64,000 bases of DNA from ATZT02 sp964655115 (GTDB taxonomy: Bacteria; Actinomycetota; Actinomycetes; S36-B12; UBA5976). Made by a program: the position numbers and the translations under genes. Positions 1-7,734 of the stretch are shown one piece after another; the stretch's first letter is position 1, and the number at the start of each line of letters is the position of its first letter. The notes below the pieces were generated by a model, which saw only the letters and a list, made by a program, of their open reading frames with translations, ran no database searches and was not told the DNA's origin. The stretch is from NCBI GenBank assembly GCA_964655115.1, contig CAZZKM010000003.1, positions 24,015-88,014 on the forward strand. Direction: 5' to 3'.

Positions 1-55
1 AGTGGACAAGTTTTTATAAGACCATTGAAAGCCGTAAGAAATTTACTTTCAGTAG

Positions 56-442
56 TTAAATAATCTCATCATTTCTAGTATTAACCATTGAATTTGCAGC
101 CATTAATAAATAATTCCAAATTTTTGTTTCTAAATCTGAATTTAATTTCTGTTTTTGTAATGCATTTTGCATATGGGTAAGCCAAGCATCCCTTGCTTTA
201 AAATCGATAGCAAATGGCATATGACGCATACTTAATCTTGGATGACCTCGTTGTTCTGAATATGTTGTTGGTCCACCCCAATATTGCATTAGAAAAAGAG
301 AAAGTCTTTCTATAGCTCCATCAAAATCATTTTCTGGATACATGGGTCTAAGAATTGGATCATTTTTCACACCTTCATAAAAATCTGAAACTAAGTTAAT
401 AAAAAATGATTCACCACCAAACTCTTCAAAATCAGAAGACAT
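56..442 (-). CDS. glbO: Group II truncated haemoglobin (GlbO type)
   Basis: This 128-residue protein matches the trHbO family over its full length. The proximal haem histidine (F8) is H74 in RGHPRLSMRHMPF. TyrB10 is Y22, TyrCD1 is Y35 and TrpG8 is W87, the set that defines group II truncated globins. Family members bind O2 and CO very tightly and are linked to oxygen or peroxide handling at the membrane in mycobacteria. The gene is cytosolic, with no signal peptide. Its ATG shares one base with the stop of the next gene leftward in transcription (TAATG arrangement), so it is translationally coupled to the SDR/DUF2867 gene. Physiological substrate is inferred only. Confidence 0.93.
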   Translation of the reverse strand: MSSDFEEFGGESFFINLVSDFYEGVKNDPILRPMYPENDFDGAIERLSLFLMQYWGGPTTYSEQRGHPRLSMRHMPFAIDFKARDAWLTHMQNALQKQKLNSDLETKIWNYLLMAANSMVNTRNDEII

Positions 443-1950
443 TATTTGGGTTCTTCAGCAACTTTTTTAATATTTTTAATCATCCCTGGAAAAACAAATA
501 CATGAAATGGTGCAATTAGCCACCAATAGGAGTGTCCTGCTAATCCTTTGGGATAGAAAATTGCTGTTTGGGTCAATTTACTTTTTTGATCACCATTTTT
601 TTCAACTCTGAATTCAAGCCATGCTTTACCTGGCATTTTCATTTCAGCTCTTAGTCTTAATAAATTATTTGGTATTTTTTCTTCTACTCGCCAAAAATCT
701 AAAGTTTCTCCAACATTTAGATGATGAGGATCGCGTCTTCCTCGTCTAAGACCCACACCACCAACGATTCGATCAAGGATGCCTCTAATTTCCCAAGCCC
801 AATCAAATGAAAAATATCCATTATTTCCCCCGATTGCTTCAACTATTTGCCAAACTTTTTCAGGTTCTGAATTAATTTCTTTTATCCGTATATCTTTGTA
901 AAGAGTTCCCCCGGACCACTCTGGATCACTTGGAAGCGGTTCACTTGGAATTCCCGGAATGGATGCACTCGACCATCTTGTTGACACTTGAGCTTCTCTA
1001 ACTCTCATTAAAGCCAAATCAACTGCTTTTTCAAAATTTGTTAAACCGTCGTGAGGATCGGGTAAATTTTTTTTAATCTCTGAATCATGGCAAATTACTT
1101 CGTTAATTAAACTTTTTACAAGTGGTCTAGCAATTGAACCTGGCACAGGAGTTACAAATCCAACCCAAAGGCTTGAAAGTCTTGGAGTTAATAAAGGAAC
1201 AGGAATTATTATTCTTTTTCTTAAATCTGCTACTTTGGCGTATCGATTCATCATTTCTTTATAGGTCAAAATGTCTGGGCCACCAATATCAAAAGCTTGA
1301 TTTAAATTTTCAGTAATACCAGCACTACCTACTAAGTAATATAAAACATCTCTTACCGCAATTGGTTGAATTTTGGTTTTAACCCATTTTGGGGTAACCA
1401 TCACAGGAAGTCTTTCAGTTAAATAGCGAAGCATTTCAAATGAAGCAGAACCAGAACCTATGACCACACCAGCTCTTAACTCAATAGTTGGAACGCCAGA
1501 ATTTCGCAATATTTCCCCGGTTATTTTTCTGGATTCTAAATGTTGGGATAGTTTTTGAGATGGGATTAAACCTCCTAAATAAATAATTCGTTGCACACCA
1601 TTTCTTTTTGCTGATTCAGCAAATATTTGAGCCATTTTAGTTTCAATGTCTACAAATTCATTTCCTTTATTTAGTGCATGTAAAAGATAGTAAGCAACGT
1701 CAACATCTTTCATCGCATTTAAAACATCGTTAGCATTTAATGCATCGCCTGAAATTATTTCAACTTTTGAATACCAAGCTAAATCCCTTAATCTATCTGG
1801 AAATCTTGCAAAGACTTTTACTTTGTAACCAACATTAAGTAATTCTCGAATTAATCTTCCGCCGATATAACCAGTCGCACCGGTTACAAGACAAGTTGCA
1901 TTTTCACCATTTGGCTTTTTTCTTACTTTTACCGACATTAGATCAACCAT
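442..1950 (-). CDS. NAD(P)-binding SDR / DUF2867 fusion protein
   Basis: A 502-residue two-domain protein. Residues 20-300 form an atypical short-chain dehydrogenase Rossmann fold with the nucleotide motif TGATGYIGG (residues 23-31), followed by repeated NmrA/epimerase-like segments such as YYLLHAL and RIIYLGGL. Residues 340-500 match DUF2867, an SRPBCC-like helix-grip domain, with RRGRRDPHHLNVGE and a hydrophobic C-terminus (SYWWLIAPFHVFVFPGM). The substrate is unknown; related proteins are annotated as NAD(P)H-binding or nucleoside-diphosphate-sugar epimerase-like. It lies upstream of glbO in the same leftward unit with a one-base overlap. An ATG five codons in (residue M5) is an alternative start. 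Confidence 0.8.
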   Translation of the reverse strand: MVDLMSVKVRKKPNGENATCLVTGATGYIGGRLIRELLNVGYKVKVFARFPDRLRDLAWYSKVEIISGDALNANDVLNAMKDVDVAYYLLHALNKGNEFVDIETKMAQIFAESAKRNGVQRIIYLGGLIPSQKLSQHLESRKITGEILRNSGVPTIELRAGVVIGSGSASFEMLRYLTERLPVMVTPKWVKTKIQPIAVRDVLYYLVGSAGITENLNQAFDIGGPDILTYKEMMNRYAKVADLRKRIIIPVPLLTPRLSSLWVGFVTPVPGSIARPLVKSLINEVICHDSEIKKNLPDPHDGLTNFEKAVDLALMRVREAQVSTRWSSASIPGIPSEPLPSDPEWSGGTLYKDIRIKEINSEPEKVWQIVEAIGGNNGYFSFDWAWEIRGILDRIVGGVGLRRGRRDPHHLNVGETLDFWRVEEKIPNNLLRLRAEMKMPGKAWLEFRVEKNGDQKSKLTQTAIFYPKGLAGHSYWWLIAPFHVFVFPGMIKNIKKVAEEPK

Positions 1951-2000
1951 GGATTAATTTTGCCTCGTAAATGTATTTTTGGCTAATTGACTAATGAATT

Positions 2001-2909
2001 TTATCTTTGGGAAGGATTATTTGGGTTTGGAGTAGTTGGAAATGGTCTTGCCAAAACTGGAACTCTAACATTTTCTCTATCAAAGGCCACTTTTAATTTT
2101 TCTCTAATTTCTCTTGCACTTTGCATTGGTTTATCTGGAGCAGTTTTAGCAGTAATGCGAACAAAAACTGCATCACCCGATACTTGCTCTACACCTGCAT
2201 ATTGTGGAGCGTCTAAAAGCATTCCAGAAAAAGCTGGGTCATCTAGCATTTCTTTTCCAACTCTTTCAATTATTACTCTAATTTTTTCTAAATCTTCGTC
2301 GTATGCAATGGGTACATCTACAACTGCAACCGTCCAACCTTGGCTTCGATTTGCAACTCTAAGAATTTCACCATTTCTTACATACCAAACAACACCACTC
2401 ATATCTCTTAATCGAGTTACTCTTAAATCAACTTCTTCAACAGTTCCAATTGCAGGACCCAAATCAACAACATCTCCAACTCCATATTGATCTTCCAAAA
2501 TAATAAAAATTCCAGCTAGAAAATCTTTAATTAAAGTTTGGGCACCAAAACCTAATGCCACACCGGCAACTCCGGCACTTGCTAAAAGTGGAGCAACATT
2601 TATTCCTAAAACACTTAGAGCACTCATAATCGCAACAGTCCAAATCACAATAGTTGCTGTACTACTAAAAAGTTGTCCGATTGCTTTGACTCTCTGAACT
2701 GTTCTTTGCTGCATAACCATTGCTGATAGTTCAGCCGTGTTGTCAGCAACTTTCTTAAACTGCGGGGCTTTATCTTTTGCTCTCTTGATGGCGCCCTTAA
2801 CAAATCTTGAAATTGCAATTCTAACAATTGCATTTAAAACTAATGCGAAAAGTAAAATAAAAATAACCTGGATTGGCACACTTGATAAATATTCAGTAAT
2901 TTTTTCCAT
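2001..2909 (-). CDS. Small-conductance mechanosensitive channel (MscS family)
   Basis: An MscS-type channel that would release solutes on hypo-osmotic shock. An N-terminal hydrophobic helix (VIFILLFALVLNAIVRIAI) is followed by a basic linker and a second helix. The pore-lining TM3 is glycine/alanine rich (SAGVAGVALGFGAQTLIKDF), then comes the beta domain (GVGDVVDLGPAIGTVEEVDLR) and a mixed alpha/beta C-terminus. I place the start at the ATG preceded by GAGAAG (position 2909), which directly precedes the first helix; an ATG at 2933 and a TTG at 2969 would add 8 or 20 residues. The gene runs divergently from the membrane/DUF5130 pair. Confidence 0.88.
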   Translation of the reverse strand: MEKITEYLSSVPIQVIFILLFALVLNAIVRIAISRFVKGAIKRAKDKAPQFKKVADNTAELSAMVMQQRTVQRVKAIGQLFSSTATIVIWTVAIMSALSVLGINVAPLLASAGVAGVALGFGAQTLIKDFLAGIFIILEDQYGVGDVVDLGPAIGTVEEVDLRVTRLRDMSGVVWYVRNGEILRVANRSQGWTVAVVDVPIAYDEDLEKIRVIIERVGKEMLDDPAFSGMLLDAPQYAGVEQVSGDAVFVRITAKTAPDKPMQSAREIREKLKVAFDRENVRVPVLARPFPTTPNPNNPSQR

Positions 2910-2936
2910 AAGAGACTTCTCATTCTTCAACATGTA

Positions 2937-2954
2937 AGCAAGATTACTCTTGCT
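2937..2954. promoter_or_regulatory. Perfect 7-bp inverted repeat before mscS
   Basis: AGCAAGA-TTAC-TCTTGCT is a perfect dyad that sits in the probable leader of the mscS gene and close to the divergent promoter region. It has no T-tract, so it is not a terminator. It could be an operator or a leader hairpin. If the TTG at 2969 were the true start it would be coding instead. Confidence 0.3.
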
Positions 2955-2996
2955 CTGAATTGCTCCCAAATATGACTTCGCAGTAAAGTAAGAAAT

Positions 2997-3362
2997 ATGA
3001 GATATCTTGGAAAATCAACTCAGATTTTTCTTATTGCAATTTTTCAAACATTATTCTTTTTCGAACCAGCATTTGCAGTTTTTCGCGATGATGGCGATGA
3101 ACCAGGAAATCCAATTTCAGGTTTTTCTTCAATTTTGATTTTTGTCGGCGTTCCTTTATTGATTGTCGGTTTTGTTTCTCTTGCAATTCTTGCTCCGCAA
3201 TGGACCAGAAAAGCAAAATTAGAATCCGGATTTGTTTCTCATAATGAAAAATGGTGGCTAAATGGTCCTGGAGACGAAGCACATGATTTAGATTTTGTTG
3301 ACATTGATGAAAATCTTGGAAAGTTAACACCAAAAGTAGGTGGCGTAAGTGCGAAGTGGTGA
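2997..3362 (+). CDS. Small exported/membrane protein, unknown function
   Basis: A 121-residue protein with a clear signal peptide or signal anchor (hydrophobic stretch at residues 9-22, cleavage-like AFA before V29), a second hydrophobic segment at about residues 45-68 (ILIFVGVPLLIVGFVSLAIL), and an acidic cytosolic or external tail rich in D and E. I do not recognise a functional family. It overlaps the DUF5130 gene by 14 bp, so the two are co-translated, and this pairing upstream of pepN appears to be actinobacterial. A role at the membrane together with DUF5130 is plausible but unproven. Confidence 0.7.
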   Translation: MRYLGKSTQIFLIAIFQTLFFFEPAFAVFRDDGDEPGNPISGFSSILIFVGVPLLIVGFVSLAILAPQWTRKAKLESGFVSHNEKWWLNGPGDEAHDLDFVDIDENLGKLTPKVGGVSAKW

Positions 3363-3729
3363 TTTCTTTACCCAAGATGAACAAAATCAAATTGCAAAAG
3401 CAATTGCGGTTGCTGAAGAATCAAGTGAATTAAATTTCAGTCTTTATGTTGGAGAGTTAGAAGAAGCCAGAAAAGAAGCAATAAAATTACATTCTTTACT
3501 TGAAAACAATTCTCACACAGTACTTGTGTGTGTTGATTTACAAAATCATGCGATTGAAATTGTTACAGGTAATTTTGCTTCAACTTTAGTTGACGATCAA
3601 GCTTGCAGACTGGCTGCAGTTTCTATGGCAAATGCTTTTGCTAACAATGATTTTGTTGGTGGACTTATTCAAGGTTTTGCTGTTTTGGGTTCTCATGCAT
3701 ACAAACCAAAATCTTTAACAGATTTCTAG
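3349..3729 (+). CDS. DUF5130 family protein
   Basis: A 126-residue protein resembling actinobacterial DUF5130, a TPM-like alpha/beta fold of unknown function. The pattern FTQDEQNQIAKAIAVAEE, then FSLYVGEL, then a VLVCVDLQNHAIEIVTG core is typical. It begins with GTG inside the end of the preceding membrane-protein gene (14-bp overlap). Its TAG stop overlaps the TAG stop of convergent pepN in the palindrome CTAG (3726-3729). No catalytic motif can be assigned. As I recall, the homologue in Mycobacterium lies next to pepN too, which supports conserved context. Confidence 0.75.
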   Translation: MRSGDFFTQDEQNQIAKAIAVAEESSELNFSLYVGELEEARKEAIKLHSLLENNSHTVLVCVDLQNHAIEIVTGNFASTLVDDQACRLAAVSMANAFANNDFVGGLIQGFAVLGSHAYKPKSLTDF

Positions 3730-6287
3730 TTCAAGTTATCTGAATTTTGAGCTTTCAAAGCCCTAGCTAATGAATCTCGTTGTTCAATAACAATTCTTCT
3801 AGCACCCACAGCTAAATCTTGATTATTTTCTAAAAATACATCACATTTATTTATAACATTTTGATTTATATTTGTGCTTGGGAATAATCCAGTGACAAGA
3901 GATTGACCAATTTCATGTGTTCGTGCATTCCAAAGTATTGAAACGGAATCAAAATATTTATCGACAAAGTTTTTTAATACTTCTTCGTGATCCATGTATG
4001 AAATTCCTGCAAGAATTGAATGAAGTTCTGAGTTAGTCAAATTTTCATTGTTGGTCACTAGACTCCATGCATTTTGCTTTGCTTCAAGTGTTGGCATTGC
4101 CGCTCTTGCGCCTGCGGCATGTTCTCTTCCCATGACTGTGTCATCATTTTTCAATTCTTCTTCTATTTCTTTTTCACCTCGTTTTCCAACAACAACTAAT
4201 CTTCGAAGTAAGGCCCAACGAAGGTCTGTATCAACGACTAAGCCTTCGATTTTTTGCACTCCATCTAATATTTGAGCTACTTTTGTAATTTGATCCTCAG
4301 TGGTTGCCACAGCACTGAAAGTTCTCACTAAAGCTAATTGTCTATCGGATCCTGGTTTTGCCAGACTAATTAATCTATCTAATCCTGTTGCAAGTTTTAT
4401 ATTGTAATTTTTTCTATTTTTTCTATTTGCAAATACATCAATTGCACTTCGGCATTGCATTAAGACTTGTTGGACTAAACCAATATCTGTTTCTTTTTCA
4501 ATTCCTGCAAGAACTAAATCTAAATATTTTCCAGTCCCAACCTCTGCATCACGAACCATATCCCAAACGGCTCCCCAAATTAAAGCTCTGGATAAAGAGG
4601 ATTCGATTGACGCAATTTCTTTGGTTGCTGTAATTAATGAGTGTGAATCGAGTCGAATTTTTGCATAAGTTAAATCATCATCATTAATTAGAAGTAAATC
4701 AGGTCTTTTAACTCCATTTAGTTCATTAATTATAGTTTTCTCACCTACAACATCTACTTCAATTCGTTTGGTACGAACTAATTTTTCACCTTGTTTTTCG
4801 TATACACCTAAGGCAAGTCGATGAGGTCTTAAAACAGGATCAAGTCCAGGGGGAGCACTTGGTGGTTCTTGTTTGATTGCAATTTTTGTAACTAAATTAT
4901 TTGCATCTACTTCAATCTCTGGACGCAAAAGTGTTGCTCCTGAAGATTCCAACCAAATTTTTGACCAACTATCTAATTCTCTACCTGAGGAAATTGATAA
5001 TTCACTAAGTAAATCTTTAAGCTCAGTATTTTTCCAAGCATGTTTTTCAAAATATTTTTTTAAACCTTTTAAGAAGTTTTCTTCTCCAACCCATGCGACT
5101 AATTGCCTAAGGGCTGACGCTCCTTTGGCGTAAGTTATTCCGTCAAAATTTTCATAAACTGAATCTAAATCTGGCATATTTGCCGCAATTGGGTGAGTTG
5201 ATGGCAATTGATCTTGTCTATAAGCCCAAGCTTTTCTTTGTACATGAAATAAAGTCCAAGCTTCGTTGTATTGAGTTGCACCGGTACTTGCCCAATGTGC
5301 GGCCCATTCGGCAAATGATTCATTAAGCCATAAATCATTCCACCATTTCATGGTTACTAAATCACCAAACCACATATGTGCTAATTCGTGCAAAATTGTG
5401 TTTGCTCTTGATTCGTACGCAGTTCTAGTCGTGCGAGATCTAAAAATATATTCATCTCTAAAAGTGACACATCCAACATTTTCCATTGCTCCTGCGTTAA
5501 ATTCTGGAACAAAAACTTGATCATATTTCTTGAAGGGATAACCAATTTGGAATTTATCCTCAAACCATTTAAATCCTTGTTTAGTAACCTCAAATATTTC
5601 TTCGTGATCTAAAAATTGCGACAGAGATGGTCTGACAAAAATTGCCAATGGATAACTACCAAATTTTCCTTCATAGATATCTGTTTTTTTTGCGTAGGGT
5701 CCAGCACATATTGCATATAAATAAGAAGACATCTTTGGAGTTTGATCAAAAGTCCAAATAGCGAAATTATTTTCAATTGGTTTTGGTTCAGGAGTTTGGG
5801 TATTGCTAATTACTGTCCATTTACTTGGTGCTTTAACAGTTAAATTCAATACACCTTTGATATCTGGTTGTTCAAACACAGGAAAAACTCTTCGACAATC
5901 TGGCACTTCAAATTGAGTGTAAATATAAACTTCATTATCAACCGGATCAATATGTCGATGTAATCCTTCTCCTGTATTCATGTAAGAACATTGAGATTTA
6001 ATTTTTAACTGGTTTTCTTTCTTTAGTTTTTGTAATTGAATACGAGTTCCATCAAAAACTTTATTTACATTTAGTTCCTCCCCGTTTAACCAAATTGATT
6101 CAACTTGGGGAGACACTAAATCAATCCACGTTGATGAATTTTCTACAGATTTAAAATCAATTGAGGCAAAACAAGAAAACGTATCACCTTTGCCATCTAG
6201 CTCCAGACTTACCCGATAAACAGGGTCACTAACTAATTCGGCTCTTTGAATCGCCTCATTGCGGGTGATATTTAGATTTTTGCTCAA
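3726..6287 (-). CDS. pepN: Aminopeptidase N (M1 family)
   Basis: An 853-residue zinc metallopeptidase removing N-terminal residues from peptides in the cytosol. The substrate-anchoring GAMEN motif is near residues 265-269. The zinc site HELAH is at about 300-304, with the third ligand Glu at about 323 in NESFAEW, the spacing expected for M1. The long helical C-terminal domain (ERAP1-like) is complete. Start is TTG preceded by GAGG five bases upstream. It runs leftward and shares its stop palindrome with DUF5130. It lies downstream of the Clp protease genes in genomic order, so peptide products of ClpP could be its substrates; that link is inference. Confidence 0.96.
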   Translation of the reverse strand: MSKNLNITRNEAIQRAELVSDPVYRVSLELDGKGDTFSCFASIDFKSVENSSTWIDLVSPQVESIWLNGEELNVNKVFDGTRIQLQKLKKENQLKIKSQCSYMNTGEGLHRHIDPVDNEVYIYTQFEVPDCRRVFPVFEQPDIKGVLNLTVKAPSKWTVISNTQTPEPKPIENNFAIWTFDQTPKMSSYLYAICAGPYAKKTDIYEGKFGSYPLAIFVRPSLSQFLDHEEIFEVTKQGFKWFEDKFQIGYPFKKYDQVFVPEFNAGAMENVGCVTFRDEYIFRSRTTRTAYESRANTILHELAHMWFGDLVTMKWWNDLWLNESFAEWAAHWASTGATQYNEAWTLFHVQRKAWAYRQDQLPSTHPIAANMPDLDSVYENFDGITYAKGASALRQLVAWVGEENFLKGLKKYFEKHAWKNTELKDLLSELSISSGRELDSWSKIWLESSGATLLRPEIEVDANNLVTKIAIKQEPPSAPPGLDPVLRPHRLALGVYEKQGEKLVRTKRIEVDVVGEKTIINELNGVKRPDLLLINDDDLTYAKIRLDSHSLITATKEIASIESSLSRALIWGAVWDMVRDAEVGTGKYLDLVLAGIEKETDIGLVQQVLMQCRSAIDVFANRKNRKNYNIKLATGLDRLISLAKPGSDRQLALVRTFSAVATTEDQITKVAQILDGVQKIEGLVVDTDLRWALLRRLVVVGKRGEKEIEEELKNDDTVMGREHAAGARAAMPTLEAKQNAWSLVTNNENLTNSELHSILAGISYMDHEEVLKNFVDKYFDSVSILWNARTHEIGQSLVTGLFPSTNINQNVINKCDVFLENNQDLAVGARRIVIEQRDSLARALKAQNSDNLN

Positions 6288-6391
6288 TTCAACCTCGATG
6301 AATAAAGTATGTAGAGCAATCTTGGCACGAGCCGTATTGCCTTGGCATAGGCTGGTTCAGGAAAGCGAAAAAGTCTTAGTTAAGGATTGAA

Positions 6392-6994
6392 ATGACTACA
6401 AATGCAAAATTCTGGTTTGATCCATCCTGTCCATGGGCGTGGATGACTTCACGTTGGATCTTAAATGTCGCATCACAAAAACAAATAAATGTTGAATGGA
6501 AAATATTTAGCTTAGGAGTTTTAAATGAAGGTAGAGATTTAAAACCTGATTATCGAGAAAGAATCAATAAAACTTGGGGACCAGTAAGAGTTCTAGCTGC
6601 AGCTAAAAAGCAAAAAGGATCTGAAATTTTGTTACCTCTTTACACAGCAATCGGTAATTTGTTTCATCCTGGTGCTAAACCTGTAGCAAAAGAAACAGTA
6701 TTAGAAGCTTTGAAAAGCATTAATTTAGATGAATCTTTAATCGAGGCATACGATAATCAAGAATTTGATAAAGATTTAAGAGAATCCACAAAAGAAGCTC
6801 TTGATTTAGTGGGAAGTGACGTTGGAACTCCTGTTATTTCAGTTGATGGAGTTGCTTTTTTTGGTCCTGTTATTACACCTGCGCCAAAAGGTGAAGATGC
6901 AGTAAAACTTTGGGACGCAGTTGTTGCAGCTGCAAGTGTTCCAGGATTTTTTGAATTAAAAAGAACTAGAACCGCAAGACCTATATTTGACTGA
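6392..6994 (+). CDS. DsbA-like mycothiol-type oxidoreductase (Rv2466c family)
   Basis: A 200-residue thioredoxin-fold protein of the DsbA/nitroreductase family typified by mycobacterial Rv2466c, which uses mycothiol to reduce substrates. The active site reads DPSCPWAW, so the resolving cysteine of the CPWC motif is alanine here (C13, A16) and the enzyme is monothiol. The family signature WGPVRVLAAA, the cis-Pro region VGTPVISVDGVAFFGPV and the C-terminal FFELKRTRTA are all present. ATG has an AAGGA ribosome site. It is followed within 2 bp by rpiB. Cytosolic; no signal peptide, which argues against a periplasmic disulphide function. Confidence 0.88.
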   Translation: MTTNAKFWFDPSCPWAWMTSRWILNVASQKQINVEWKIFSLGVLNEGRDLKPDYRERINKTWGPVRVLAAAKKQKGSEILLPLYTAIGNLFHPGAKPVAKETVLEALKSINLDESLIEAYDNQEFDKDLRESTKEALDLVGSDVGTPVISVDGVAFFGPVITPAPKGEDAVKLWDAVVAAASVPGFFELKRTRTARPIFD

Positions 6995-6995
6995 T

Positions 6996-7460
6996 ATGAA
7001 AATTCATTTGGGTTGCGATCACGCAGGTTTTGAAGTCAAAGAAAAACTTGTAAGTTATTTAAAGGAAAAAAACCATGAAGTAATTGATCATGGAGCATAC
7101 GTTTACGATGCGCAAGATGATTATCCACTTTTTTGTTTTCTAGCTGCACAAAATACTGCTAAAGATGAAAATTCTTTAGGAATTGTTCTTGGTGGTTCTG
7201 GGAATGGTGAACAAATTGCGGCAAACAAAATTAAAGGTGTAAGAGCAGCTCTGGCATGGAATGCTGAGATTGCAAAACTTGCTCGTGAGCACAACAATGC
7301 AAATGTGATTGGGATAGGGGCTAGGCAGCACTCTTTTGAACAAATAACAGAAATTGTTGATGCATTCATTAATACAAATTTTTCTAATGATGAAAGACAT
7401 ATAAGAAGAATTAATAAATTAAGCCAAATGGAAATAAGTGGAGAATTACCAACAAGTTAG
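6996..7460 (+). CDS. rpiB: Ribose-5-phosphate isomerase B
   Basis: Interconverts ribose 5-phosphate and ribulose 5-phosphate in the pentose phosphate pathway. The N-terminal phosphate-binding GCDHAGF and the phosphate loop GGSGNGEQIAANK (about residues 66-78) are clear. The loop is the mycobacterial type, in which serine replaces the E. coli catalytic cysteine and glutamate (about E72) is the base. ATG at 6996 follows the stop of the upstream gene by one base; an in-frame TTG at 6987 would overlap that gene. It ends just before the oppositely oriented tRNA-Gly. Length (154 residues) is normal. Confidence 0.95.
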   Translation: MKIHLGCDHAGFEVKEKLVSYLKEKNHEVIDHGAYVYDAQDDYPLFCFLAAQNTAKDENSLGIVLGGSGNGEQIAANKIKGVRAALAWNAEIAKLAREHNNANVIGIGARQHSFEQITEIVDAFINTNFSNDERHIRRINKLSQMEISGELPTS

Positions 7461-7466
7461 AGATTT

Positions 7467-7541
<75 letters not shown>

Positions 7542-7632
7542 AAATATTTGTAAGTTCATCTTAGGTTTTCACTAATTCTGAACCTGATGGCAGACTCAAT
7601 TATTGTTAACAACTACGATTGAAAAGCGCTCG

Positions 7633-7705
7633 CGGGGCGTAGCGTAGTGGCTAGCGCGCCTGCTTTGGGAGCAGGAGATCGGGAGTTCGAATCTCCCCGC
7701 CCCGA
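7633..7705 (+). tRNA. tRNA-Pro (anticodon TGG)
   Basis: Acceptor stem CGGGGCG pairs with CGCCCCG; the anticodon arm CCTGC-TTTGGGA-GCAGG gives TGG; the T arm contains GTTCGAATC. Discriminator A is followed by CAC, so CCA is not encoded. It is immediately upstream of tig and may share its transcript. Confidence 0.96.
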
Positions 7706-7718
7706 CACAAACTAAATC

Positions 7719-7734
7719 AAGGAGACTAATTATT
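7719..7734 (+). promoter_or_regulatory. Ribosome-binding site deciding the tig ATT start
   Basis: AAGGAG at 7719-7724 is followed seven bases later by ATT at 7732. No ATG, GTG or TTG lies in the tig frame between the tRNA-Pro gene and position 7975, which is well inside the conserved domain. Confidence 0.7.

Noticed and set aside
1..55. A feature at the left window edge
   Set aside because: The 55 bases before the glbO stop hold no readable gene, tRNA or clear hairpin.
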